In this document: positions 41,230 through 51,204 of the stretch, piece after piece
How the letters are laid out: each line of letters starts with the position of its first letter
How positions within the stretch are numbered: the stretch's first letter is position 1
NCBI GenBank assembly: GCA_022823945.1
Contig: JAJEBK010000022.1
Coordinates: 62,001 to 126,000 of the forward strand
Origin: Anaerolineae bacterium
Lineage (GTDB): Bacteria > Chloroflexota > Anaerolineae > Aggregatilineales > Phototrophicaceae
Reading direction: 5' to 3'
DNA: 64,000 nucleotides
Notes under the pieces: model-generated
What the model saw: the letters and a program-made list of their open reading frames with translations, nothing else
Told to the model about the DNA's origin: nothing
The model's database searches: none
Program-made: the position numbers and the translations under genes

Positions 41230-43105
41230 GCCAAGTGGTCATCTGTCCGTCGCCGCGATGCCCCCAGGCATAATAAGGGATAGCGGTGAAATCGACCGGC
41301 TGTCCCCCTGCGTCCAACGCCCGTCCGCGCAGGGTGGTGATGCCGCCCAGCAGGTCGGCGCGATGTTCAGCCTGCACGGGGCTCTCATCAGCCAATACCA
41401 GCTCCAACACGCGCCCGGGGTTGTCGGCGGATTCCAGCGCATACACGAGCGGACCGCGTTCCAGCGCCACCTGGCCCCGCAACGCTGCAACGGCATCATG
41501 GGCGACCACCCTGCGCGCCACCACAGGCAGGCGCAACATAACGCGGGTTTTGCCCTGCCAGCAGCGCGCAATCGTGGCATAGCCCGATTCCATCTCCAGC
41601 GGCGTTTCTTCGCCAGCTACACTCAGCTGCACGGCTGCGGGCTCTTCGCTCAGGCTGGTGTACAGGCTGCTTGGCACAGGCTGACCCAGCGCATAGCCCG
41701 GGATTCGCAATTTGAGCGTGAATTCGGTCGCTTGTTCGGCTGAAACCTCAATGGAAATTACTCCGTCCCACGGGTACTGCGTGCGCTGCTCAATGCCGAT
41801 TTCGCCGCCAGCCAGCTGCACCCGGATAGTTCCCGCAGCATACAAATTGACATAGAGTTGATCATCGCGCTGGGCAACCATATATCCTCCCAGCGCCGGC
41901 AACAGACGCACCACATTGGTCGGGCAGCAAGCCGTGCCGTACCAGGGGCGACGCGTCATATGCGCCTCGCGATTGAATCGATATTCGCCATCGCAAGCAA
42001 GCGGATTCACATAAAAAAAGCTGCGCCCGTCCATGCCCACGCCCGATAGAAAGCCGTTGTACAGTGTGCGTTCCAGCACATCCACATATTTGGATTCGCC
42101 GGTCAACAAAAACAGGCGCTGGTTCCAGTAAATGCTGGCTTGGGCGGCGCAAGTTTCATTGTAAGCGGTCAGGTTGGGCAATTCGTAAGCCTCACCGAAA
42201 GCCTCGCCCTCGTGCCGGGCGCCGACTCCGCCGGTCAAGGACATTTTCTTGCTGACCACATCATCCCACAGCGCCAAAACAGCCGCGGCATAATCGGCAT
42301 CCTGGCACAGCGCGGCGATATCGGTCATGGCGGCATATTGATAACCCGCCCGCACGGCATGTCCCACGGCTTCGCGCTGTTCGGTTATTGGCAGGTGATC
42401 CTGGCAATAAGGGCCGTAAAGCTCGCGGCCATTTGCCTGGCCTCGTTCGTTCAGGAAGAACTTTGCCAGGCGCAGGTATTTGGCATCGCCAGTGCATCGA
42501 TACAGTCGCGCCAAACCCAGCTCAATCTGCTGATGGCCGGGCACATCGCGCAGCTTGCCTTCGCCAAAGACCTCATCAATCAGCTCGGCATTCTTCAGCG
42601 CCACCTCAAGGAAGTTGCGCTTGCCAGTCGCTTCGTACCAGGCGACTGCCGCTTCGTACATGTGCCCGACATTGTATAGCTCGTGGTTGACCCCCAGGTT
42701 CGACCAGCGCGTGGGACCGCAGCGCTCGTCCGGGTTCTGCGGGTGGATGGTGCGGGCGGTATACAGGTAGCCATCGGCTTCCTGGGCAGCGGCGAACTTT
42801 TTAATCAGCGCATCGACATAGGTTTCAAGCGCGTCGTCAGGCGCGACCTGCAGGGCATACGCAGCGCCCTCGACCACTTTGAAAACATCGGAGTCGTTGT
42901 AGAAGATGCCTTCGTGCGCGCCCGGCAGCGCCCCCGCGGCTTTGTCGAAGTTGGCGATGCGCCCGGTATCTTCGCACTGCTGGAAGTCGTAGGGCACTGT
43001 CACTGTGGCGGCAGTCTGGATGCGCGGCTGCCAAAAGCTGTCGGCTATCTCCGCCTGTGTGAAAGGAATCGGCTGGATGGGGTAGTCATGGGCGGGCTTT
43101 GTCAT
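41216..43105 (-). CDS. GH127 beta-L-arabinofuranosidase-type glycoside hydrolase
   Basis: DUF1680/GH127 enzyme, known to cut terminal beta-L-arabinofuranose from plant hydroxyproline-rich glycans. The (alpha/alpha)6 barrel is recognisable from [19 protein letters not shown] to the catalytic region: [18 protein letters not shown] (acid/base Glu near residue 317) and [20 protein letters not shown] (nucleophile Cys and zinc Cys near 389). C-terminal beta-sandwich: [13 protein letters not shown]. 629 aa, no signal peptide, so it acts on imported oligosaccharides. Its end overlaps the proline-racemase-family gene by 14 bp, a suggestive neighbour for hydroxyproline-linked sugars. Confidence 0.9.
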   Translation of the reverse strand: MTKPAHDYPIQPIPFTQAEIADSFWQPRIQTAATVTVPYDFQQCEDTGRIANFDKAAGALPGAHEGIFYNDSDVFKVVEGAAYALQVAPDDALETYVDALIKKFAAAQEADGYLYTARTIHPQNPDERCGPTRWSNLGVNHELYNVGHMYEAAVAWYEATGKRNFLEVALKNAELIDEVFGEGKLRDVPGHQQIELGLARLYRCTGDAKYLRLAKFFLNERGQANGRELYGPYCQDHLPITEQREAVGHAVRAGYQYAAMTDIAALCQDADYAAAVLALWDDVVSKKMSLTGGVGARHEGEAFGEAYELPNLTAYNETCAAQASIYWNQRLFLLTGESKYVDVLERTLYNGFLSGVGMDGRSFFYVNPLACDGEYRFNREAHMTRRPWYGTACCPTNVVRLLPALGGYMVAQRDDQLYVNLYAAGTIRVQLAGGEIGIEQRTQYPWDGVISIEVSAEQATEFTLKLRIPGYALGQPVPSSLYTSLSEEPAAVQLSVAGEETPLEMESGYATIARCWQGKTRVMLRLPVVARRVVAHDAVAALRGQVALERGPLVYALESADNPGRVLELVLADESPVQAEHRADLLGGITTLRGRALDAGGQPVDFTAIPYYAWGHRGDGQMTTWLKRV

Positions 43106-43168
43106 GCGCTTGTGCTGCCTCGCTTCTTATGTCGTTTGCGGTCTGTCGGCCAATGCAGATGCCTTTAC

Positions 43169-43915
43169 TTAAAGCAGATTGGGCGGGATGCCCAACTGTC
43201 GGAAAGCCTCGGCCGCGGCTTCCAGATGCACTTTTCCGCCGCGCAGCGATATCTGCAAGTGACCCGGCACCAGCGCGTCGAAGTCGTGTTGCTCCATTTT
43301 GAACATGCTGCTGGCATAGGCGTCGATGCGACAATCGTGGATGTTCTGCCACAAGACCTTGCCGCCCCAGAAAACCAGGTCCGCGCCCAGCAGGTAGCTG
43401 CGGTCGCCGCCACGCATGAGGAAGCTGAGGTGACCATCGCAGTGCCCGGGCGTATCAAATGTCTCCAGCTGCAAGTTGCCGACTGTGACGACATCGCCTT
43501 CATGCAGCTCGACATCGACAGGGCAGGGCGGCAGCACATAATCGTCAGGGTAGAAGTTGGCGGCTTTGGCGGCATCCAGCGCGACGGCTCGCTCGTCGCC
43601 AGTGCGGATGGCAGGCGCAGCGATTGCCGAGGCATAGACTTCTACATCCAGCTTCTGCTGGGCTTCGGCGGCGGCGCCAATATGATCGCAGTGATAATGA
43701 GTCAGGATCAGCTTGCGGATTTTGCGCGGGTCCAAGCCATCGGCGCGGATGTTGTCCAATATCGTGTCGAAGTCGCCCGGCGCGCCCATGCCGGGATCAA
43801 TCAGCGCCAACTCCCCCCCGCTGTTGAGCAGGAAGACATGGCAATCCAGATGACCGGACAGCCCAAATCCGAAATAACCGCCGCCAACTACATGCAAGTC
43901 GCTTGTCAGTTTCAT
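43169..43915 (-). CDS. Metallo-beta-lactamase-fold hydrolase
   Basis: MBL-fold protein with the metal motif LILTHYHCDHIGAA (HxHxDH, near residues 72-77), ALIDPGMGAPGDFD before it, FDTPGHCDGHLSFL and LLGADLVFWGGK after it, and VPGHLQISLRGG for the last His. All expected ligands for a dinuclear centre are present. At 248 aa it resembles glyoxalase II-like hydrolases of unknown substrate. ATG at 43915 has GGAG 8 nt upstream; the next ATG upstream would lie inside the divergent VOC region. It lies 63 bp upstream of the GH127 gene on the same strand, possibly one operon. Confidence 0.88.
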   Translation of the reverse strand: MKLTSDLHVVGGGYFGFGLSGHLDCHVFLLNSGGELALIDPGMGAPGDFDTILDNIRADGLDPRKIRKLILTHYHCDHIGAAAEAQQKLDVEVYASAIAAPAIRTGDERAVALDAAKAANFYPDDYVLPPCPVDVELHEGDVVTVGNLQLETFDTPGHCDGHLSFLMRGGDRSYLLGADLVFWGGKVLWQNIHDCRIDAYASSMFKMEQHDFDALVPGHLQISLRGGKVHLEAAAEAFRQLGIPPNLL

Positions 43916-43994
43916 AGTCGCTGCTCCATAGTCCTCTTTCCATGCAAATAGACCGTATCGGCGAGCGTTCGTCAAGCGACATGCTGCGCAACCA

Positions 43995-44003
43995 TGTTAT
44001 ACT
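43995..44003 (+). promoter_or_regulatory. Extended -10 promoter of the glyoxalase-like gene
   Basis: TGTTATACT, an extended -10 located 35 nt before the ATG at 44038; no clear -35. Confidence 0.45.
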
Positions 44004-44037
44004 GCAGCGCGCGGAAAATTTGGGGGAGCAGCGGCAG

Positions 44038-44808
44038 ATGATACGAGGTATCGACCATATTGTCATCGCGGGCGGGGAGTTGGCTGCGTTGGCGGACACA
44101 TTCGCCAGCTTGGGCTTCACGGTGGTCGGCGGCGGGGAGCATCCGATCGGCTCCTATAACAAACTGATCGGCTTGGGCGATGGCGCCTATATCGAGCTGC
44201 TGTCCTTTTATCGCCATAGCCCCGATCACTATTGGTGGGAGGCTGTGCACAGTCGCGGCGGCGGGCTGATCGACTTCTGCATGCGCACCGACGACATCCG
44301 CGGCGATTATGCTGCATTTGAAGCCCAGGGCGTGCAGATGAGCCCCTTAGTCGGTTTGAGCCGCCTGCGCTTTGATGGCTACCAACTGGCTTGGCTCAAC
44401 AACGAAATCTATGGGCAGTATCAAGGGCTTATCCCTTTCCTCATCGAAGACGAAACGCCGCGAGCCGAACGCGTTCCAAAAGAGCACAGGCATGCGAACG
44501 GCGTCAGTGGCATCGACACCATCACGCTTGTTGCGCGGGACTTGCAGTTGGCAAAGCGCATCATGAGCGTGACGCTGGGCGCAGCGGGCGAGGCGGTGCA
44601 TGACGATGACTTGCATGCGCGGGGAGTCGTCTATCGGGTGGGCGCGCACCGGCTGGAATACCTGAGTCCCAGTGAAGAGCGCAGCCCTTTGCACGCGCAT
44701 CTTACTGCGAACAAGCCACTGCCCTGGCGCATCCGCTTCAAGACGACGGGCGAGGCGAGGTCTTTTGCCCCATCAGAGTGTGCAGGCGTGCGGATTGAGC
44801 TTGTTTGA
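44038..44808 (+). CDS. Glyoxalase-like (VOC superfamily) protein
   Basis: VOC-fold protein of the Glyoxalase_3 / methylmalonyl-epimerase-like type. Two paired modules: IRGIDHIVIAGGELAALADTFASLGF ... YIELLSFY, and GIDTITLVARDLQLAKRIMSVTLG ... HRLEYLSPSE. The first-strand His (IDHIV) and the Glu in YIELLSF are metal ligands in the fold; the second module has Thr where His is expected, so metal binding may be incomplete. At 256 aa it is the two-module size. ATG at 44038 is preceded by GGGGGAG. The substrate is unknown. Confidence 0.72.
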   Translation: MIRGIDHIVIAGGELAALADTFASLGFTVVGGGEHPIGSYNKLIGLGDGAYIELLSFYRHSPDHYWWEAVHSRGGGLIDFCMRTDDIRGDYAAFEAQGVQMSPLVGLSRLRFDGYQLAWLNNEIYGQYQGLIPFLIEDETPRAERVPKEHRHANGVSGIDTITLVARDLQLAKRIMSVTLGAAGEAVHDDDLHARGVVYRVGAHRLEYLSPSEERSPLHAHLTANKPLPWRIRFKTTGEARSFAPSECAGVRIELV

Positions 44809-44847
44809 GCGGTTTTGCTCTTATTGCACAAGCCTGTCGCGCAGCCC

Positions 44848-45711
44848 TCAGACCGCAGCCTCTGCGAAGAGCGATGGAAAGTGGCGCAGCGGGTCGCCTG
44901 GCTCGCGCAGCAGGATCTTCTGCCTGGGCGAGAGCTCGATGCTGACTGGCGGCTCGACACGTTTTGAAGTCCAGGCCAGGGACGAGACGCAATACTTGTA
45001 GAGCAGAACTCGCCTTTCGTGGTCGGCTCGCCAAAGGGCGGTGCCATGCGTGAGCGATTCGCTAAAGAGGATCACGGAGCCAGCCGGCAGCTTCGGGATG
45101 GCGACATAGGGCGAGTCTTCAAAATTGTCGGCGATATGCCGGGGCAGACGGTAGTGACTCTTGTGGCTGCCAGGGATGCAGCAGAAGCCACCGTGCTCTG
45201 CTCCTGCGTCGCTGAGCGCCCAGGCGACAACGATGAAGCCTTCATAAATCTGGTTGCTGCGAAAAGCGTAATACTCGCCCGGCTGCATGTTTGATTGCGG
45301 GGCGGACGCGCCATAATCGGCATGCAGTTCGCCATATCCCATCCCTTGGCGCATAACCATCCCATACAGGCGATCGAGGCGGAAGCAGTCGCCCAGGCGC
45401 AGGCGCAGTACGGGCATGATTGCCGGGTGGTCGAGCAGATCGCAGAAAGGCTGCCCCCATTCCAGAAAGCCAGCCCCCACCGGCGCGTCCCGGTCTGCTT
45501 TCATGCGGCTTTCGGGGAAATTGTCAGGCATGATCATGGACGATGCGATGGTCGGCGCGCTGCCAAAACGGGGCGATTCGCCAGGCGGCGGCAGATTCTG
45601 CGCGTCGATCAGCCGATTGATGTCAGCCACTTCTGCCTGGCTCAGCACGTTTTCGATGACCAAATAACCCTGCAAATCAAAAAGATATTGCTGAAGTTCC
45701 AACTCATTCAT
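44848..45711 (-). CDS. Phytanoyl-CoA dioxygenase (PhyH) family protein
   Basis: Fe(II)/2-oxoglutarate dioxygenase. N-terminal LQQYLFDLQGYLVIENVLS is typical for PhyH. The metal triad is visible: HxD in ELHADYGASAP near residue 130, and the distal His in SESLTHGTALWRADHERRVL near 221, with the following Arg for 2-oxoglutarate. The strand FCCIPGSHKSHYRLP precedes it. At 287 aa it is normal. ATG at 45711 has AGGTGG upstream. It is a lone gene divergent from a PNPOx-like gene; no phytanate or ectoine genes are near, so the substrate is open. Confidence 0.87.
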   Translation of the reverse strand: MNELELQQYLFDLQGYLVIENVLSQAEVADINRLIDAQNLPPPGESPRFGSAPTIASSMIMPDNFPESRMKADRDAPVGAGFLEWGQPFCDLLDHPAIMPVLRLRLGDCFRLDRLYGMVMRQGMGYGELHADYGASAPQSNMQPGEYYAFRSNQIYEGFIVVAWALSDAGAEHGGFCCIPGSHKSHYRLPRHIADNFEDSPYVAIPKLPAGSVILFSESLTHGTALWRADHERRVLLYKYCVSSLAWTSKRVEPPVSIELSPRQKILLREPGDPLRHFPSLFAEAAV

Positions 45712-45803
45712 ATCCGCCACCTCTGCGCCTTCGGATGATTGCTTTTGCCAAACATATCGCCAAAATCGCCTTCGGGCAAACTGCCGCATCAAATCCGCGC
45801 ATT

Positions 45804-45832
45804 TTGGCAAGCGATGTGGTTTTGGTTATACT
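45804..45832 (+). promoter_or_regulatory. Promoter of the PNPOx-like gene at 45.9 kb
   Basis: -35 TTGGCA (45804-45809), 17-bp spacer, -10 TATACT (45827-45832). Each box is one base from consensus; it lies 71 nt before the start. Confidence 0.75.
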
Positions 45833-45903
45833 TTTGCCGAAGCGGTGACCCGCCGCTACTATGTTGAACTGGCAAAAAACTAACCTTGCAGGAAGGACAG
45901 ATT

Positions 45904-46395
45904 ATGAGCGAAGCACGAAAATATCCTGACTGGATGGGCAAGATGCGCGCCCTCCATGCCGATGAGTTGCAAGAGTTTCTTGATGGACCGGTGGTCGCGC
46001 GCATCGCCACAGTCGACAGCAAAGGCGATCCCTATGTGACGCCAGTCTGGCAAGAATGGGACGGTGAAGCCATGTGGGTCATCCCGCGGGCAAAGACCAT
46101 CTTCGCCCGGCACCTCATCCGCTTCCCCCGCTGTTCGGTTTCTTGCGCCAAAGACAGCAGCCCCTATACGCGCGTGCTCTTTCGTGGCGGCGCAGAGATC
46201 GTCGAAGGTCCGGCGCTGATGCACGGCGAATGGCTGGAGATCGCCCGGCGCATGGCTGTGCGTTACCTGGGCGAGCGCGGACCCGAATACCTCGAGCCCT
46301 CCCGCGTGCGTCCGCGTTACCTGGTCAAGATCGTCCCCGAAAAGACGATTTCTTGGGAAGGCGTGGAGTGGGCGGCGAAGTACCTGGATGAATAG
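45904..46395 (+). CDS. PPOX-class flavin/F420-binding protein
   Basis: Second pyridoxamine-phosphate-oxidase-fold protein of the window. Signature segment: VVARIATVDSKGDPYVTPVWQEWDGEAMWVIPRAKT, then CSVSCAKDSSPYTRVLFRGGAEIVEG. The C-terminal RPRYLVKIVPEKTISWEGVEW is common in F420-dependent-type members. At 163 aa it is normal. ATG at 45904 follows AGGAAGGA. It precedes the ABC importer permease by 18 nt, but a metabolic link to sugar uptake is not evident. The cofactor (F420, FMN or haem) cannot be told. Confidence 0.78.
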   Translation: MSEARKYPDWMGKMRALHADELQEFLDGPVVARIATVDSKGDPYVTPVWQEWDGEAMWVIPRAKTIFARHLIRFPRCSVSCAKDSSPYTRVLFRGGAEIVEGPALMHGEWLEIARRMAVRYLGERGPEYLEPSRVRPRYLVKIVPEKTISWEGVEWAAKYLDE

Positions 46396-46413
46396 CCGCT
46401 GGATAAAGCGCTG

Positions 46414-47397
46414 ATGGCACTGGCAAAGCGCAAGTCGGGGTTGGCTCTTTCGCGGGATAATCGCTGGCGGCTGCGCAAGTTTGTGGCTGACTATGGCGTC
46501 TATATCGCGCTGGCGATCCTGCTGCTGGTGGCGGCGGTGTTGACTCCCAAGCTCTTCGCGGTCGACACCATCGCCGTGGTTATGCGCCAGGCAGCGCAGT
46601 TGGGCATCGTGGCCATCGGGCAAACTTTGGTGTTGCTGGTGGCGGGCCTGGATCTGTCGGTCGGCGGCATCTTCATCATGACTTCGGTTGTCGTGGCCGA
46701 AGTGGGCAACGGCCGGAACGAGATGATTGCGCCAGCCATATTGACCGCGCTGGCATTGGGCGCGCTGGTGGGCTTGGGCAATGGCCTGCTGGTGACCAAG
46801 CGGCGCGTCCCGCCTTTTGTCGCCACGCTGGGCATGCTGGTGTTGGTCAAAGGCGCGACACAAGCCTATACACGCGGCGTGCCGGGTGGATTCGTGCCCG
46901 AGGCATTGGGCATCGTGAATCAATCGTGGTTTGTGCTGTCTGTGCCATTGGCGCTGTGGCTGGGGCTGAATGCCATTTTCATCTTTGTGCTGCGCGGCAC
47001 AAGCTATGGACGCCGGGTCTATGCCGTGGGCAGCAATATCGAAGCGGCGCGCTTGTCGGGCATCCCCGTTGACGCCATCCGCATCTCTGTTTATGTGCTG
47101 GGCAGCCTCTTCGCGGTGGTATCGGGTGTCGTGCTGACGGGCTATGTGCTCTATGTCGATCGTTTCATTGGCAGCGGGTTGGACCTGGATTCCATCGCGG
47201 CGGCGGTGGTGGGCGGCACTGCCTTCATCGGCGGGCGCGGCGGCTTGCTGGGTACGATCGCTGGCGTGCTCATCATCCAGATCCTCAGCACCATGGTCGT
47301 GCTGCTGGGCTTGGATGTAGAAGTGCAGTTCATCATCAAGGGCTTGGTCATCCTGGGCGCGGTAACGCTCTACAGCGTCGCTGCGACCGAAGCATGA
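46414..47397 (+). CDS. Ribose-type ABC transporter permease
   Basis: Inner-membrane permease of the RbsC/XylH class, with about 8-10 hydrophobic helices over 327 aa. Family motifs: IVAIGQTLVLLVAGLDLSVGG in helix 3 region, TLGMLVLVKGATQAYTRGVP, the YGRRVYAVGSNIEAARLSGI loop that contacts the ATPase, and AAVVGGTAFIGGRGGLLGTI. It is the first transporter gene of a set that goes permease, binding protein, ATPase, permease. A short basic N-terminus precedes the first helix (FVADYGVYIALAILLLVAAV). Confidence 0.92.
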   Translation: MALAKRKSGLALSRDNRWRLRKFVADYGVYIALAILLLVAAVLTPKLFAVDTIAVVMRQAAQLGIVAIGQTLVLLVAGLDLSVGGIFIMTSVVVAEVGNGRNEMIAPAILTALALGALVGLGNGLLVTKRRVPPFVATLGMLVLVKGATQAYTRGVPGGFVPEALGIVNQSWFVLSVPLALWLGLNAIFIFVLRGTSYGRRVYAVGSNIEAARLSGIPVDAIRISVYVLGSLFAVVSGVVLTGYVLYVDRFIGSGLDLDSIAAAVVGGTAFIGGRGGLLGTIAGVLIIQILSTMVVLLGLDVEVQFIIKGLVILGAVTLYSVAATEA

Positions 47398-47523
47398 CCG
47401 GGCAAGCGCAAATCCTGGCGGTTGATGCCGGCTCACAATCGTGGAAAGGAGGCGACATTATTGACAGCTTGCACAGTACAGGACACAACGTTGCATACCC
47501 TTAGGTACAGAAAGGAACAGATC

Positions 47524-48681
47524 ATGAAGAAGCTATTTACTCTGCTGCTGGCAATCTCGCTGGCGCTTGTTGTTGGCGCGGTTTCGCTGGCGCAAGATGA
47601 TGATATGAGCGGCATGAGCTTTGATTTCACCGAAGAGCAGATCGCCGCCTCGCCCTATTTGCAAAGTGTGCTTTCGCGCCTCGATCAAAGCTACGACACC
47701 AGCGAGTTCGCCAAAGATGGTCCCTACCGCATCGCTTTCGCGGCGCAGGGCACGAGCAATGCCTGGTCGGCATTGATGGACGCGCATGCCTACTGGTATG
47801 TCGATCATTTGGGCGAGGATGTCGTCAGCGAGCTGCTGTATGGCGATGCCCAGGCCAGCGCCGATGTCCAGGTGCCCCAGGTCGAAGACTTGCTGGCGCA
47901 AGAGCCCGATGCGTTGATCCTGGTGCCCATGGGCGCGGCGGCGCTGTCTGCCCCGGTCGAGCGCGCCATGATGCAGGGTGTGCCGGTAGTCTTGTGCGCC
48001 AGCGCTGTCGAAACCGACAATTTTGTCACTGAAGTCGGCACGAATCTGTGGGTGGTCGGCGCGAGCCTGGCGCAGTATGTCGTCGATCAACTGGATGGCG
48101 AAGGCAATATCGTCATCATGACGGGCATCCCCGGCGTCACGACATCGGACATCATGGAAGAAGGCGCAGATGCCGTCTTCGCCGCCAACCCGGGCATCAA
48201 TGTGCTGGACAAGCAGCCTGGCTTCTGGTCGCCCGCAGACGCCAAAGGCATCATGGAAACCTGGCTGGTGCAATATGGCGATGACATAGACGGAATCTGG
48301 TCGGGCGGCGCGCAGATGTCGCAAGGCATCATCAGCGCCTATCTGGATGCGGGACTGAATATTCCGCCGATCGGTGGTGGCGAGTGGCAGAATGGCTTCT
48401 TGCGCCTGGCGCTGGAGCACGACATTGAATACCTCGCCTGGCAATATCCCAATGCCATGATCACCATGTGCATTGATGCCGCCCTGCAGATCCTGGCTGG
48501 CGAACCCGTCCCGCGCTTCATTGATTTCTCTGGCGTCATCCCCAACAGCGAGCCTTTCACCGATGTTGAGGGCGCTGACTATTTCCGCGAAGACTGGAGC
48601 GACGATGTGCATGGTCCCATCACCATGCCCGATGAGAAGCTGGAAGAACTGGGCTTCAAAGTCATGGACGACAGCGGTTAG
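47524..48681 (+). CDS. ABC transporter sugar-type substrate-binding protein
   Basis: Periplasmic or cell-surface binding protein of the type-1 (ribose/LacI-like) family. Signal peptide: MKKLFTLLLAISLALVVGAVSLAQ, no lipobox Cys seen. The fold is recognised from PYRIAFAAQGTSNAWSALMDAHAYW, LLAQEPDALILVPMGAAALSAPVERAMMQGVPVVLCAS, and GNIVIMTGIPGVTTSDIMEEGADAVFA. At 385 aa it is somewhat long, with an acidic C-terminus. ATG at 47524 has AAGGA 8 nt upstream. A gap of 126 bp separates it from the first permease. The sugar or nucleoside bound is unknown. Confidence 0.88.
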   Translation: MKKLFTLLLAISLALVVGAVSLAQDDDMSGMSFDFTEEQIAASPYLQSVLSRLDQSYDTSEFAKDGPYRIAFAAQGTSNAWSALMDAHAYWYVDHLGEDVVSELLYGDAQASADVQVPQVEDLLAQEPDALILVPMGAAALSAPVERAMMQGVPVVLCASAVETDNFVTEVGTNLWVVGASLAQYVVDQLDGEGNIVIMTGIPGVTTSDIMEEGADAVFAANPGINVLDKQPGFWSPADAKGIMETWLVQYGDDIDGIWSGGAQMSQGIISAYLDAGLNIPPIGGGEWQNGFLRLALEHDIEYLAWQYPNAMITMCIDAALQILAGEPVPRFIDFSGVIPNSEPFTDVEGADYFREDWSDDVHGPITMPDEKLEELGFKVMDDSG

Positions 48682-48720
48682 CGCCAAGGTTTGCGAAAGA
48701 GACGCGCCGGCGAGGGGTGT

Positions 48721-50229
48721 ATGAGCAAACCCATTCTGGAGATGCGCGGCATTTCCAAATCCTTCGCTGGCGTGCAGGCGCTCAAAAATGTGTCTTTTCG
48801 CTGCCAGGCGGGCTTGGTCTATGGACTGGTTGGCGAAAACGGTGCCGGCAAATCCACCCTGATGAAGATCCTGGCGGGCGTATACAAAGCCGATGCCGGC
48901 GACATCATCTACAAGGGGATGCCGCGCCTTTCCGCCTCGACTGGCGAAATCATCGCTAGTGGCATCAGCATCATCTATCAGGAATTGGCGCTGGTGCCAC
49001 AGATGTCTGTCGCAGAAAACATCTTCTTGGGTCGCGAGCCGCGCACTTCAATGGGCCTCCTCGACCTTGGGCGGCTGTACGCGCGCTCGGACGAACTGCT
49101 ATCGCGCCTGGGGGTGGCGCTGGATACCCGCTCGCTGGTCAGCCAATTGACAATCGCCCAACAGCAGTTGGTAGAAATCGCCAAAGCGCTTTCGCAAGAT
49201 GCCGACCTGATCGTCATGGACGAACCTTCGGCCATCTTGGCTGGCAGCGAGCTCGACCAGCTCTTCGACATCATCGCCGCCCTGAAAGCGCAGGGTGTAA
49301 CCATCATCTATATTTCGCATCGGCTGGAAGAAGTTTTTCGCATCGCCGACGAAGTCACTGTGCTGAAAGATGGCGAAGTGGTCGACAGCCGTCCCATCGG
49401 GCAATTGAACCGCCACACCTTGGTCAGGTTGATGGTCGGGCGCTCGCTGGACGAGATCTTCCCGCAGACCGACCACGAACAAGGCGACCTGGCGCTTATT
49501 GCCGACGATATCGCGACAGACACCATCCTCGACGGCGTCAGTTTGCGGCTGCATGCAGGCGAGATCTTGGGCATCGCTGGCATGGTGGGCAGCGGACGCA
49601 CAGAGTTGGCGCGCGCGCTTTTTGGCGCAGACCCCTTGACGCGCGGCGAAGTGCGGCTGGCCGGGGCTACGCCACAATGGAAGACGCCCTCGCAAGCCAT
49701 TCGCGCCGGGGTGGCGTTGGTGCCCGAAGACCGCAAGTCGCAGGGTCTGTTCACGGCATTGTCCGTGCGCATCAATGTGACGATTCCCATTCTCTCGCGT
49801 CTCAGCCGGTTGGGCATCGTGCGTCGCCAGACGGAAGAGCAGGTTGTTGAAGACGCCAGACAGCGCTTGTCCATCGTCATGACTTCGCCAGAGCAAGAGA
49901 CGCAATACCTCAGTGGCGGCAATCAGCAGAAGGTCGTGCTGGCGAAGTGGCTGGAGACCGCGCCGGCTGTCATCATCCTGGACGAACCCACGCGCGGCGT
50001 CGATGTCGGCGCAAAGTTCGAAATCTACAAGCTGATGCGCCAGCTCAACGACCGCGGCATCGCCATCATCATGATTTCGTCCGAACTGCCGGAGGTTATC
50101 GGCATGAGCGACCGCATCCTGGTCATGAACGATGGACGGGTGGCTGGCGAGCTCCTGCGCGAAAATGCCGATGAAGAGCGAATCATTGAGCTGGCGACCC
50201 TGGGCGGCGCAGAGGCGCAATCGGCATGA
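48721..50229 (+). CDS. Ribose-type ABC transporter ATPase (two nucleotide-binding domains)
   Basis: RbsA-like protein of 502 aa with duplicated ATPase domains. Domain 1: Walker A GENGAGKSTLMKILAG (near residue 38), signature region QLTIAQQQLVEIAKALS (no canonical LSGGQ), Walker B LIVMDEPSA. Domain 2: an incomplete Walker A, GMVGSGRTELARALFGA (usual for this family), a full signature LSGGNQQKVVLAKWLE and Walker B VIILDEPTRGVDVG. ATG at 48721 has AGGGG upstream and matches the family start. It lies between the binding protein and the second permease, overlapping the latter (ATGA). Confidence 0.94.
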   Translation: MSKPILEMRGISKSFAGVQALKNVSFRCQAGLVYGLVGENGAGKSTLMKILAGVYKADAGDIIYKGMPRLSASTGEIIASGISIIYQELALVPQMSVAENIFLGREPRTSMGLLDLGRLYARSDELLSRLGVALDTRSLVSQLTIAQQQLVEIAKALSQDADLIVMDEPSAILAGSELDQLFDIIAALKAQGVTIIYISHRLEEVFRIADEVTVLKDGEVVDSRPIGQLNRHTLVRLMVGRSLDEIFPQTDHEQGDLALIADDIATDTILDGVSLRLHAGEILGIAGMVGSGRTELARALFGADPLTRGEVRLAGATPQWKTPSQAIRAGVALVPEDRKSQGLFTALSVRINVTIPILSRLSRLGIVRRQTEEQVVEDARQRLSIVMTSPEQETQYLSGGNQQKVVLAKWLETAPAVIILDEPTRGVDVGAKFEIYKLMRQLNDRGIAIIMISSELPEVIGMSDRILVMNDGRVAGELLRENADEERIIELATLGGAEAQSA

Positions 50230-51200
50230 ACGCGCTGGGCGGCATCATGCGCGGAGGGGCGGGCGGGCGCGCGCTGTTCTTGCGGCGCAACGGTCCCATC
50301 ATCATGGTCTATGCCTTCATATTGCTGTTGGTTGTCATCGGGGCGACGCAATCTGAGCGCTTCTTGACCGAACGCAACCTGGCGAATGTGGCGCGACAGT
50401 CGGCATTTCTGGGCATAGTCGCGCTGGGGCAGATGCTGGTCATCCTCACCGCGGGCATCGACCTGTCGGTTGGGTCGCTGGTCAAGGTGTCCATTCTCGT
50501 TTCTGCCATCGTGATGAATGGCGAAAGCGCCAATGTCGTGCCGGCCATCTTGGCGGCATTGGCGCTGGGCGTGCTGGTCGGGCTGATTCACGGCTTTCTC
50601 ATCAACGAGCTGCGCATCGCGCCTTTTATCGTCACCCTGGCATCGCTGGTGATATTGAAAGGCATCGGGCTGACGATTTCGTCATCGCCAGTGGGAAAAG
50701 CCAGCCGCGAAGTCATGATGTTTTATGTGCAAAAGGTGGGTCCGCTGCCCGTGATCGCGCTGATGTTCTTTGTGCTGGTGATCTTGACCATGCTGCTGCT
50801 GCGCTACACGGTCTTTGGCAAGCACCTGGTGGCGGTGGGCGGCAATGTCGAGGTAGCGCATCTGTCGGGCGTGCCGGTCAAGCGGACGCGCTATGGTGTC
50901 TATGTCATTTGTAGTTTGACGGCGGCGGTTACCGGTTTGCTGTGGCTGTCGCGCATGGGCGTTGGCGACCCGGCTATCGGCGATGGCATTGAGCTGCAAA
51001 CGATCACGGCAGTCATCATCGGTGGCACCAGCCTCTTTGGAGGGCGCGCCAGTGTGCTGGGAACGCTGGGCGGCGTGCTGTTGTTGGGCATCACCGCCAA
51101 CCTGCTGGTGATGCTGGGCGTGAGCCAATTTATTCAGGGGCTGATCCAGGGCGTCATCATCGTGGCGGCTGTGGCGCTCTACAAACAGGAAGGCGACTAA
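50226..51200 (+). CDS. Ribose-type ABC transporter permease (second)
   Basis: Second RbsC-class permease; two different permeases in one system suggest a heterodimeric channel, as in AI-2 and nucleoside importers. Motifs: VARQSAFLGIVALGQMLVIL, then TAGIDLSVGSLVK, PFIVTLASLVILKGIGL, YTVFGKHLVAVGGNVEVAHL, and VIIGGTSLFGGRASVLGTL. 324 aa, about eight hydrophobic helices. Its start overlaps the ATPase stop (ATGA). An aminotransferase gene starts 4 nt after its stop. Confidence 0.92.
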   Translation: MNALGGIMRGGAGGRALFLRRNGPIIMVYAFILLLVVIGATQSERFLTERNLANVARQSAFLGIVALGQMLVILTAGIDLSVGSLVKVSILVSAIVMNGESANVVPAILAALALGVLVGLIHGFLINELRIAPFIVTLASLVILKGIGLTISSSPVGKASREVMMFYVQKVGPLPVIALMFFVLVILTMLLLRYTVFGKHLVAVGGNVEVAHLSGVPVKRTRYGVYVICSLTAAVTGLLWLSRMGVGDPAIGDGIELQTITAVIIGGTSLFGGRASVLGTLGGVLLLGITANLLVMLGVSQFIQGLIQGVIIVAAVALYKQEGD

Positions 51201-51204
51201 CAGC

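Noticed and set aside
45880..47436. 518-codon minus-strand open frame
   Set aside because: Antisense to the PNPOx-like and permease genes; low-complexity His/Gln/Arg-rich translation typical of a shadow frame.
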